Source: JBCBSS01 sp039819065 (GTDB lineage Bacteria; Bacteroidota; Bacteroidia; Cytophagales; Cyclobacteriaceae). Taken from it: a stretch of 5,938 bases of DNA. Shown here one piece after another: positions 1-5,832 of this stretch. A program made the position numbers and the translations under genes. The DNA is taken from positions 1 through 5,938 of the forward strand of contig JBCBSS010000242.1 of NCBI GenBank assembly GCA_039819065.1, given 5' to 3'. Below the pieces are notes generated by a model. It worked only from the letters and a program-made list of their open reading frames with translations, was not told where the DNA came from and searched no databases. The number at the start of each line of letters is the position of its first letter. Position 1 is the first letter of the stretch.

Positions 1-2
1 CC

Positions 3-650
3 ACTACCGACTATGTGAGCGGGGTTGAGACTTTTGTTCCAGGCTCAGGTTTTGGCACACAAAAAGTAGTTACTGGTAGAATTACATCTTTAGATGATGG
101 TAAGCCACTATCGGGTGTTAGTGTATTTAATAATAATTACAACGCCGCTAGAGCCATCTCCGGTTCAGACGGTAGTTTTAAGATTGCTGTACAGGATACC
201 AGCAACGTACTAACATTTTCTACCTCCGGCTATTATCAATCTGAAGTACAAGTGGGCCGCGATAATATTTTGGATATTCAGATGAAAGACAGTCTAATAG
301 AAATCAAGGCGGATAGCGTAAGTATAGTTTCAAGGAGCATGGAAATCCTAAAGCCGAAAGAGAGTATCAAACTAGTTGCTGCTTTGAATTATCAGCAATA
401 TTTATCTGATAGCTTAATTTATCCACAAGAGGCGACTGAAAAAAGAATATCAGGCGAGGTAGAACTGACCATTCAAATTAGCAATGATGGCAGTCCAATT
501 AGCATAGTAGTCTCGCAGAGCTTGGGCTTTGGGTGTGACGAGGAAGCCATAAGATTGATCAAAGAAGGCCCTAAGTTGATTCATTTGGTAGATGAAAATG
601 AGCAATCAACCGAGGCGGTGATTATTGTCGAATTTAGGTTGAAAAATTAA
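3..650 (+). CDS. CarboxypepD_reg-like / TonB C-terminal domain protein, 5'-truncated
   Basis: The frame is open from the first complete codon at base 3, so the N-terminus lies outside the window; the GTG at 15 need not be the real start. Counting from that GTG, residues about 18-90 look like a carboxypeptidase-regulatory-like beta-sandwich: VVTGRITSLDDGKPLSGVSV, then SGSDGSFKI and an LTFSTSGY strand. Residues about 126-211 resemble a TonB C-terminal domain: a YP motif, SGEVELTIQISNDGSP, then GFGCDEEAIRLIKEGPKL and a final beta-strand (VIIVEFRL). In Bacteroidota this pair is often the periplasmic part of a single-pass membrane protein encoded after an ECF sigma gene, so an anti-sigma-like or TonB-like envelope role is plausible. 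The N-terminal membrane segment that would confirm this is not in the window. Its stop codon lies inside the 646-683 palindrome. The domain calls are fairly secure; the function is inferred. Confidence 0.8.
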   Translation, partial: TTDYVSGVETFVPGSGFGTQKVVTGRITSLDDGKPLSGVSVFNNNYNAARAISGSDGSFKIAVQDTSNVLTFSTSGYYQSEVQVGRDNILDIQMKDSLIEIKADSVSIVSRSMEILKPKESIKLVAALNYQQYLSDSLIYPQEATEKRISGEVELTIQISNDGSPISIVVSQSLGFGCDEEAIRLIKEGPKLIHLVDENEQSTEAVIIVEFRLKN

Positions 651-683
651 AGGCTAAGTTGATCGATCAACTTAGCCTTTAAT
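646..683. terminator. Perfect 38-bp palindrome, probable bidirectional terminator
   Basis: Two 19-base arms are exact reverse complements with the centre between 664 and 665 (GATC|GATC). As RNA this could form a stem of about 17 bp with a TCGA tetraloop. It sits between two convergent genes and includes the stop codon of the upstream one (648-650). Read on the minus strand, the stem runs into TTTAATTTTTC, a reasonable U-tract for ending the symporter transcript. On the plus strand the following T-run is only CCTTTAAT, so termination there may be weaker. Confidence 0.75.
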
Positions 684-708
684 GGGAAACGCTCTTATAG
701 AGAAAGCA

Positions 709-2430
709 TTACTCAGGCGTCTTTTGATTTGGCCATTCTTTTTTAAAGTCTGACCAATATTGCTTCACTGTTGACTTCATATCTTTACTCAACATCAATA
801 TACCGAGTAAGTTGGGTAATGTCATTACCGCAATGGTTATTCCTGAAAGTGTCCATATTATGGTGGTATCGACAAATGCAGCGAAGAAAAAGGCCGCCAC
901 GTAAATCATTCTATAGTATATAATCGACCTACTACCCAAAAGGAAAGTCATAGCACGGTCTCCATAGTACGACCAACTGATAGCAGTACTAAATGCAAAA
1001 AGGAGCAATCCAAAAGTGACGATATACTTACCAAATTCACCAAAGAAACTCTTAGTGAAAGCTATGTTAGTCAAAGGAGCACTGTGCACTAAAGATGTTC
1101 CTTTGAAAGCTATGGTAGGTTCTCCAGACCCCATGATGAGATCCCATAATGTATTATCATTTTCAGGAACTTTGATTTTTCCTTTTTCTACTTTCAATTG
1201 ACCTGTATATGCTTCATCACCTCTAAAGACTTTCACATCTTCTGCCAATGATCGGGCATGAATAAATGACAAATTATTTTGGACAACACCATTCTGAATA
1301 TCAAGCTGGCCATTGAATCTCGCTAGAGTGTCCTCCCCACTGATATGACCATAAAGCTTGGCCTTATCATCATCTGTTGCATCAGCGTAAGTAGATGAAA
1401 GCACTTCTAAATCGACATATTGAAATTCATTGTAGTGTTTTTGGTTCCAAACACCAGAAGAAAGAAGCACCAAACCTGTTATAGTACAAATGATAATAGT
1501 ATCTATGAAAGGTTCTAGTATAGCTACCAGGCCCTCTGATACTGGCTCATGGGCTTTGGCCGATGCGTGGGCTATTGGCGCTGAACCTTGCCCTGCTTCA
1601 TTTGAAAACAAGCCCCGTCCTACACCTTTATTAAAAGCAAATGCAATTGAAGCACCTAAAAATCCTCCACCTGCAGCACTTCCAGTAAAAAGATCGCCGA
1701 AAATAGATGCGAAGGAAGGAATTATGTTTTCAACGTTATAGAAAATTACCGCTAAAGCACCAATGAAATACAGAATGGCCATTCCAGGTACTAGCTTTTC
1801 CGTGACAGAAGCAATGCGCTTGATACCTCCTATTATAACAAATGCCAATAGAACGGCCAGTATCGCACCTGTGAGTGCTTTATTGACGCCAAATGATGAA
1901 AAGACTGTGTTGGAAATACTATTTATCTGGGGTAAACTTCCGGTTCCAAATGAAGACAAAACGGTAGCTATGGCAAATATCACTGCCAACCATTTCATAT
2001 TCAGTTTATTCTTCATGTAGTACATCGGACCTCCGGCCATTGTGCCATCCTCGGTTTTCTCACGGTATTTATGCGATAGCGTTACTTCCACAAACTTTGT
2101 AGTCATACCGACCGCCGCTGTAACAAGCATCCAGAATAGAGCAGCGGGTCCTCCGATATGAATGGCCAATGCCACTCCTGCTATATTCCCCGTTCCGACC
2201 GTTCCTGATAGTGCCGTGGCTAAGGCCTGAAAGTGAGATGTGTCCCCGACGTCGTCAGCTTTGTCAAACTTTCCTCTAACTATCTTTAGAGCGAAGCGGA
2301 AGTACCGTATCTGAGGGAATTTTAAGTAGAAAGTAAAAAAGAGGCCTGTTCCGACTAAGACGTATGGAAACCAAGGAGAACTGCCAATATAGCTATCTAT
2401 TAGTGCTAATAGGTCATTTAATTGCTGCAT
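709..2430 (-). CDS. Alanine/glycine:cation symporter (AGCS family)
   Basis: This is an inner-membrane Na+ (or H+) coupled symporter for alanine or glycine, related to AlsT/DagA/AgcS proteins. Family motifs appear in order: GTVGTGNIAGVA (residues 76-87), the AGCS signature stretch GGPAALFWMLVTAAVG (93-108, with L where the signature usually has W), GGPMYY (133-138), FNKGVGRGLFSNEAGQGSAP (266-285), EPFIDTIIICTITG (306-319) and FAFSTAISWSYYGDRA (478-493). Many hydrophobic segments span residues 20-325 and 465-547. At 573 residues it is longer than typical members of about 450-500. The extra length is mostly a soluble insert at about residues 326-455. The start at 2430 keeps the expected short N-terminus before the first membrane segment. 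No strong ribosome-binding site is visible, as is common in Bacteroidota. It is monocistronic here, with a promoter at 2479-2508 and a terminator at 646-683. The family call is very secure; the exact substrate is not. Confidence 0.96.
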   Translation of the reverse strand: MQQLNDLLALIDSYIGSSPWFPYVLVGTGLFFTFYLKFPQIRYFRFALKIVRGKFDKADDVGDTSHFQALATALSGTVGTGNIAGVALAIHIGGPAALFWMLVTAAVGMTTKFVEVTLSHKYREKTEDGTMAGGPMYYMKNKLNMKWLAVIFAIATVLSSFGTGSLPQINSISNTVFSSFGVNKALTGAILAVLLAFVIIGGIKRIASVTEKLVPGMAILYFIGALAVIFYNVENIIPSFASIFGDLFTGSAAGGGFLGASIAFAFNKGVGRGLFSNEAGQGSAPIAHASAKAHEPVSEGLVAILEPFIDTIIICTITGLVLLSSGVWNQKHYNEFQYVDLEVLSSTYADATDDDKAKLYGHISGEDTLARFNGQLDIQNGVVQNNLSFIHARSLAEDVKVFRGDEAYTGQLKVEKGKIKVPENDNTLWDLIMGSGEPTIAFKGTSLVHSAPLTNIAFTKSFFGEFGKYIVTFGLLLFAFSTAISWSYYGDRAMTFLLGSRSIIYYRMIYVAAFFFAAFVDTTIIWTLSGITIAVMTLPNLLGILMLSKDMKSTVKQYWSDFKKEWPNQKTPE

Positions 2431-2478
2431 TGCTTATTTTAATGTTACAACGTGGGTTGATTTATCAATGAAGAACGG

Positions 2479-2508
2479 CAAAGCTAAAAAATTAATCGAC
2501 ACCACAAA
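2479..2508 (-). promoter_or_regulatory. Bacteroidota-type promoter for the AGCS symporter
   Basis: Read on the minus strand, TTTG (2508-2505) is followed after 18 bases by TAGCTTTG (2486-2479). The -7 element matches the Bacteroidota primary-sigma consensus TAnnTTTG exactly, and the spacing is close to the usual 19 or so. The expected transcription start near 2472-2474 would leave a 5' leader of about 43 nt before the ATG at 2430. The assignment rests on the motif and its position only. Confidence 0.6.
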
Positions 2509-2615
2509 AAATCAGGGGTGAGTCGGACAAGTGACAATTTTTTAGATTATTGCTGTTAATTATTGTAAAGGTGATCTCTGTTGATTCAAAGACAAACCTT
2601 CCAAGGGCTTAAAGC

Positions 2616-2642
2616 GTAAGAGACAAATGCCGTCGGTCTTAC
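2616..2642 (+). other. Small hairpin just upstream of the 2646 start codon
   Basis: GTAAGA (2616-2621) pairs with TCTTAC (2637-2642), and GAC (2622-2624) pairs with GTC (2632-2634) across a two-base GG bulge, leaving a seven-base loop. The structure ends three bases before the ATG at 2646, where it could affect ribosome access. It is short and could be chance; no known riboswitch or RNA family is recognised. Confidence 0.25.
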
Positions 2643-2645
2643 TTA

Positions 2646-3188
2646 ATGAAAAAAATACTTCTGACAATCTTGCCCATCATTCTAGTGCTTATAATAAGCA
2701 ACAACGTCCATGCTCAGGACGATGTCATTCCTTATCTCAGAAATAAACTCTTTTATACTCCGTTCGATGTCGACAAGTCTTTCACCTTCTATAAAGAAAT
2801 AAAAGCTATAAAAGATAAAACCCCTCTGATTGAAGCATACAAGGGTGCAGCAGAAGCAGTTATAGCTGAGCAGCATTGGAATCCTATCTCAAAACTCTCA
2901 TACTTAAAACAGTCTCTTAAAACGCTTTCTGGCGCTATTCAAGATGATATGGAAAATGTAGAAATCCGATTCATTAGGTTCTACATAGAAAGTAACGCGC
3001 CACGGTTGTTAGGTTTAAGTGGTCACATTGACGAAGACAAGTCAATTATCATGAGTAACCTGTATGCTGTAGACAAAGAGGCTTTGGGCAATGATTTGGT
3101 CAAATACATCGTAGGTTACATGATAGAATCGGGGCTTTGCACTCCACAAGAAATCAGCATTATCAAAAGCCGATTAACCTATTATTAG
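2646..3188 (+). CDS. Secreted protein of unknown function, 180 aa
   Basis: I do not recognise a named family. The N-terminus is a standard signal peptide: MKK, a hydrophobic core (ILLTILPIILVLII) and a VHA|QDD cleavage site after residue 23. No lipobox cysteine is present, so the mature protein of about 157 residues should be periplasmic or secreted rather than lipid-anchored. The mature part appears mainly alpha-helical and has no further membrane span. The stretch at residues 104-135 (NVEIRFIRFYIESNAPRLLG, then HIDEDKSII) looks like a conserved core and recalls small exported Bacteroidota proteins of unknown function; this is from memory, not a search. It lies 114 bases upstream of the ECF sigma gene on the same strand with no clear terminator between, so co-transcription is possible but not shown. 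The ATG at 2646 is chosen because it gives a complete signal peptide. Confidence 0.85.
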   Translation: MKKILLTILPIILVLIISNNVHAQDDVIPYLRNKLFYTPFDVDKSFTFYKEIKAIKDKTPLIEAYKGAAEAVIAEQHWNPISKLSYLKQSLKTLSGAIQDDMENVEIRFIRFYIESNAPRLLGLSGHIDEDKSIIMSNLYAVDKEALGNDLVKYIVGYMIESGLCTPQEISIIKSRLTYY

Positions 3189-3302
3189 TCTTTCCCTAGA
3201 GGATTTTCACCAATTGCAGTTAGCGCTTCACAAATTACTCATTACCTTCAGGCAACGTTTAAAAGCTAAGCAGCATTCTTAAAGAAAACGATTCGCCTTT
3301 AC

Positions 3303-3842
3303 ATGTCCAGAGAAGTCATAAGACTTTGCAAGAAAGAAGACCCAAAAGCCCAACAAACGCTGTATGAATCATTCTCACAGCGGATTTTCGGGCTGTGTTT
3401 TCGATATGTAAAAAATGAGTTTGAGGCTGAAGACTTGGTCATTTCTACTTTTTTGAAGGTATTCCAACACATCAAGAAGTTTGATTATCAAAGTGAAAAG
3501 GGGTTGGAGAATTGGATAAGGAGAATAGCAGTCAACGAATCGCTGATGTTGCTAAGAAAGAGAAACAATTTCAACCTTGTCCCTTCTGACAACGCCGAAG
3601 ATGTGAACTCAGATTTATCGCCGGTGGCTGATCTCAATTCTGAAGATCTTTACAAACTCATAGCATCATTACCGGAAGGGTATAGAACAGTATTTAACTT
3701 GTACATCATAGAAGGATATAGCCACAAAGAGATCGCTGTGCAGTTAGAAATATCCGAGAGTACCTCAAAATCTCAACTCAGTAAGGCAAAAGCTGCATTG
3801 AGACGTATGATTGATAAAAATAACCTGGCCTATGGAACGTGA
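3303..3842 (+). CDS. ECF-type RNA polymerase sigma-70 factor
   Basis: This is a 179-residue alternative sigma factor, the normal size for the extracytoplasmic-function group, with regions 2 and 4 only. Region 2 covers about residues 20-88; the core-binding helix region includes AEDLVISTFLKVFQ (42-55), and WIRRIAVNESLMLLRKR (71-87) forms the -10 recognition part. An acidic linker of about 25 residues follows. Region 4 covers about 114-168, beginning LIASLPEGYRTVF and continuing into the helix-turn-helix YSHKEIAVQLEISESTSKSQ (139-158) and LSKAKAALRRM. It would direct RNA polymerase to a small regulon, normally restrained by the product of the next gene. Its 3' end overlaps that gene by 11 bases, which indicates translational coupling. 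The ATG at 3303 gives the typical short N-terminus. The target promoters cannot be read from this window. Confidence 0.95.
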   Translation: MSREVIRLCKKEDPKAQQTLYESFSQRIFGLCFRYVKNEFEAEDLVISTFLKVFQHIKKFDYQSEKGLENWIRRIAVNESLMLLRKRNNFNLVPSDNAEDVNSDLSPVADLNSEDLYKLIASLPEGYRTVFNLYIIEGYSHKEIAVQLEISESTSKSQLSKAKAALRRMIDKNNLAYGT

Positions 3843-4602
3843 AAGTTTGAATAATCAAATTAGGGATAAGGTACTGAAATTCGAGAATTCAGACAAACTT
3901 GCTGAAAAATGGAGCTCAGATTCTGCATGGATGAGGCTAGAAAAACATGTTCAAAAGGATGATGATATAGCGAGTTGGCCGCGTTATTTGGTAGCAATTA
4001 TCGTTATCGTGTTTATAGCCATAATAGGCATCTTTTTTCACTCGTTTAGTGAAAACAGCATGGAGGTAGATAAAGTATATATTACTCAACAAAACAATCC
4101 ATTAGATTCATATAGCAAAGAGGATTGCTCCGACCAGATGCTACTTAATACTTGCACAGAGACCGAGGAAGGGGGATATATCGAACAAACTGCTATCGTC
4201 GTACCTGAGACTCCATCTAAAAGATCTATTTCGGCTACGAATAAAAAGAGGGCTATTGATCAACCTACAAAAGAAGTAATAAATGAGATAGCCGTAGATG
4301 AAAAGCCTAGTCATGTCGGTACGGTTAACATCAATATTGCAGAGAATAAGCAAGACTCTTCTGCCAACAACGATATAATCAGTTTAGAAACTGCGTTGGC
4401 GACAAACGAAACAATCGAAAAAACTGAATTGGATAACCCTCAGGTAAAATCTATTCTGGTGGAAATAAAAGCGTATACCGTACCTAAAACTACGCTCGAT
4501 GAAAAGAAAAGAAGTCTTAAGTTTAAGATATTCAGACGTGAACATCGCCGCAAAAACAAAGCGAGAAACCACACAAGCTTCACAACTCTTTCAAACAACT
4601 AG
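3832..4602 (+). CDS. Single-pass membrane protein, putative anti-sigma factor
   Basis: The 256-residue protein has a cytoplasmic N-terminal segment (about 1-49, including KWSSDSAWMRLEKHV), one transmembrane helix (about 51-69, YLVAIIVIVFIAIIGIFF) and a low-complexity, Thr/Asn/Glu-rich C-terminal part of about 185 residues predicted to be periplasmic. That layout, together with its position directly after an ECF sigma gene, suits an anti-sigma factor that binds sigma at the membrane. No zinc-binding ZAS motif or other diagnostic anti-sigma signature is visible, so the role is inferred from context. I chose the ATG at 3832 over the in-frame ATG at 3811 because it gives an 11-base overlap with the sigma stop and drops seven residues encoded in the sigma gene's conserved end. 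Oddities are a cysteine pair (C99, C108) and a strongly basic tail at 225-245. The next gene follows after 35 bases. Confidence 0.8.
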   Translation: MERESLNNQIRDKVLKFENSDKLAEKWSSDSAWMRLEKHVQKDDDIASWPRYLVAIIVIVFIAIIGIFFHSFSENSMEVDKVYITQQNNPLDSYSKEDCSDQMLLNTCTETEEGGYIEQTAIVVPETPSKRSISATNKKRAIDQPTKEVINEIAVDEKPSHVGTVNINIAENKQDSSANNDIISLETALATNETIEKTELDNPQVKSILVEIKAYTVPKTTLDEKKRSLKFKIFRREHRRKNKARNHTSFTTLSNN

Positions 4603-4637
4603 ATAAATAACTTTTCAACCCTAATAGGTAAGAAACT

Positions 4638-5642
4638 ATGAAAAAAATTAGTTTAATGGGACTACTGTGCCTTATTCTGGCACCTTACATAAGTCATTCT
4701 CAATCCAAAAAGGAGGTTATACCTTGGCCTGACTCACTCATCATAAATTCCCTAAACCATTGGAATTTGAAAATTGCATGGCAGGACATCTCTGATGTAC
4801 AGGATTTAGTGCGTGTGGGAGAAGCTCTTGAGAAAATCAAATTAGCCATTGAATCTACTGAATATAAGTCTCCTCTGAAGGTGGTATATCATCAAGTCGG
4901 CGGAGAGGCAAAAATGGAAATTGAAAAGGCAGATAGGTCAATTCGGAAAATAACCATTGGTAGCAATCAAGAGATTAGGCAATCTGAATTTAACAACTAC
5001 TTCGATATTAACCTAAAGAGACTAAGGGCTCAACTTTGGCTTGATGAGATCGGTCGAACAAATGAGTTGTTGGCGTTAGATTTTAAGCAAATTGCAGATA
5101 GTATAGCTATTGAAATAGGTGAAAAGCCTAGCAATAGACATCGGTATTCAATTAACACTGAAGTAATTGAAAATAAAGTTGGTAATCTTAATATCGATAA
5201 GGCTAATGCTTTAGATGAATTAGAACTCAGTTGGGGAATAGGTGCGGGAGTTATACGAAATACAATAGCGCCAGATATGGGGCTGAGGCTCGTGTTAAGA
5301 TTTCGAAATAAGAACAACTTGGTTAAGCGCAAAATGGGTGTACTCACCACGCTACATTATTTGTTTGATCGAGGTGAGGATGGGGACTTCAATATGCACA
5401 TAAACACGTTTGTATCTGGTTTCTATGGGTTCAATTTATCGGGTGATAAAGATCCCAGATGGTTGAGTCTGGGAATAGGATACCTTGTCAATGAGAGCGG
5501 AGGCTATTTTTCTGGTGATACTTTTAAAATCACAGCACAATTCGAAACGAATTGGAATAGCGTAGACATAGCTCCGGAGCTATTTATTACCGATGATTTC
5601 GGCACAATATTCCCAGGGATAAGGTTTGGACTTACTTTCTAG
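4638..5642 (+). CDS. Exported protein with predicted C-terminal outer-membrane beta-barrel
   Basis: I recognise no named family for this 334-residue protein. It starts with a signal peptide (MKKISLMGLLCLILAPYISHS, likely cut before QSKKE near residue 21). Residues about 30-190 are charged and look mixed or helical, with LARGE soluble character and no membrane helix. From about 195 to the end there are roughly eight amphipathic beta-strands with aromatic ends, for example LSWGIGAGVI, GLRLVLRFR, MGVLTTLHYLF, MHINTFVSGFYGF, WLSLGIGYLV and FPGIRFGLTF. The protein ends in phenylalanine, as outer-membrane barrel proteins often do for BAM recognition. An eight-stranded small barrel with an N-terminal periplasmic domain is the best reading, inferred by eye. 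It is probably the third gene of the sigma operon, so it may be the regulated product or a component of the sensing pathway. Confidence 0.78.
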   Translation: MKKISLMGLLCLILAPYISHSQSKKEVIPWPDSLIINSLNHWNLKIAWQDISDVQDLVRVGEALEKIKLAIESTEYKSPLKVVYHQVGGEAKMEIEKADRSIRKITIGSNQEIRQSEFNNYFDINLKRLRAQLWLDEIGRTNELLALDFKQIADSIAIEIGEKPSNRHRYSINTEVIENKVGNLNIDKANALDELELSWGIGAGVIRNTIAPDMGLRLVLRFRNKNNLVKRKMGVLTTLHYLFDRGEDGDFNMHINTFVSGFYGFNLSGDKDPRWLSLGIGYLVNESGGYFSGDTFKITAQFETNWNSVDIAPELFITDDFGTIFPGIRFGLTF

Positions 5643-5646
5643 ATTT

Positions 5647-5667
5647 AAAAGGTTAAACTACCTTTTT
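5647..5667. terminator. Short hairpin between convergent genes, possible terminator
   Basis: AAAAGGT (5647-5653) pairs with ACCTTTT (5660-5666) around a six-base loop, and the plus strand continues as TTTTTCC. It begins five bases after the barrel gene's stop and overlaps the last codons of the convergent LytTR gene, so it could serve both. The seven-bp stem is mostly A-T, so termination strength is doubtful. Confidence 0.4.
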
Positions 5668-5832
5668 CCTTATTTCCTTGGCATAGGTACGGCTGACTGA
5701 GAATTTCTTTCCGTTATGCATCTTGACTATCAATCCACCATTGAAATGCTTTTCTATCTCTTTAAGAAACTGAAGATTGATTATAGTAGATCTATGGACT
5801 CGGATGAAAAGCTCCGGATCTAGTTTGGCTTC
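5653..5832 (-). CDS. LytTR DNA-binding domain protein, C-terminal fragment
   Basis: Reading the minus strand to the TAA at 5655-5653 gives 59 residues with clear LytTR-domain features: LDPELFIRVHRSTIINL, then a short helix (LKEIEKHF), a glycine turn, LIVKMHNGKKFSVSRTYAKE and a KKVV end. LytTR domains bind DNA through a ten-stranded beta fold and in Bacteroidota usually form the output half of two-component response regulators or of membrane-linked regulators. Only the end is present here, so the input domain is unknown. Upstream the frame meets a stop at 5841-5839 inside inverted sequence. The missing preceding residues instead read on the opposite strand at 5831-5938. The gene is therefore not intact as presented, most likely because of a sequence artefact at the contig end. 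It is convergent with the sigma operon. Confidence 0.88.
   Translation of the reverse strand, partial: EAKLDPELFIRVHRSTIINLQFLKEIEKHFNGGLIVKMHNGKKFSVSRTYAKEIRKKVV
5794..5832 (+). repeat. Left arm of 39-bp perfect inverted repeat
   Basis: This stretch is the exact reverse complement of 5900-5938. It is separated from its partner by a 67-base loop (5833-5899). Pairing stops at 5833/5899, and the outer end is limited only by the end of the window, so the true arm may be longer. Both arms encode the LytTR segment EAKLDPELFIRVH. Confidence 0.97.

Noticed and set aside
1016..2020. Plus-strand open frames opposite the symporter (1016-1201, 1490-1741, 1763-2020)
   Set aside because: They lie fully antisense to a strongly conserved membrane-transport gene, and their translations show no domain or signal.
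2431..2645. Possible small RNA or riboswitch in the divergent intergenic region
   Set aside because: Beyond the symporter promoter and a weak hairpin next to the 2646 start, I see no recognisable RNA family or conserved structure.
2682..2876. Minus-strand open frame inside the 2646 secreted-protein gene
   Set aside because: It is antisense to a gene with a clear signal peptide, has no recognisable domain and has no promoter.
3253..3280. CAACGTTT with downstream ATTCTTA as an autoregulated ECF promoter before the sigma gene
   Set aside because: The AAC core fits ECF -35 elements in general, and AACCTT at 2595-2600 is similar, but the downstream elements and spacing do not match between the two sites, so I cannot separate this from chance.
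3811..3831. Upstream in-frame ATG as the start of the putative anti-sigma gene
   Set aside because: It would add MIKITWP from within the sigma gene and lengthen the overlap to 32 bases. The ATG at 3832 gives a tighter coupled overlap and a natural polar N-terminus.
4141..5350. Minus-strand open frames opposite the sigma operon (4141-4353, 4384-4572, 5030-5350)
   Set aside because: They are antisense to the membrane and barrel genes, with compositions typical of shadow frames.
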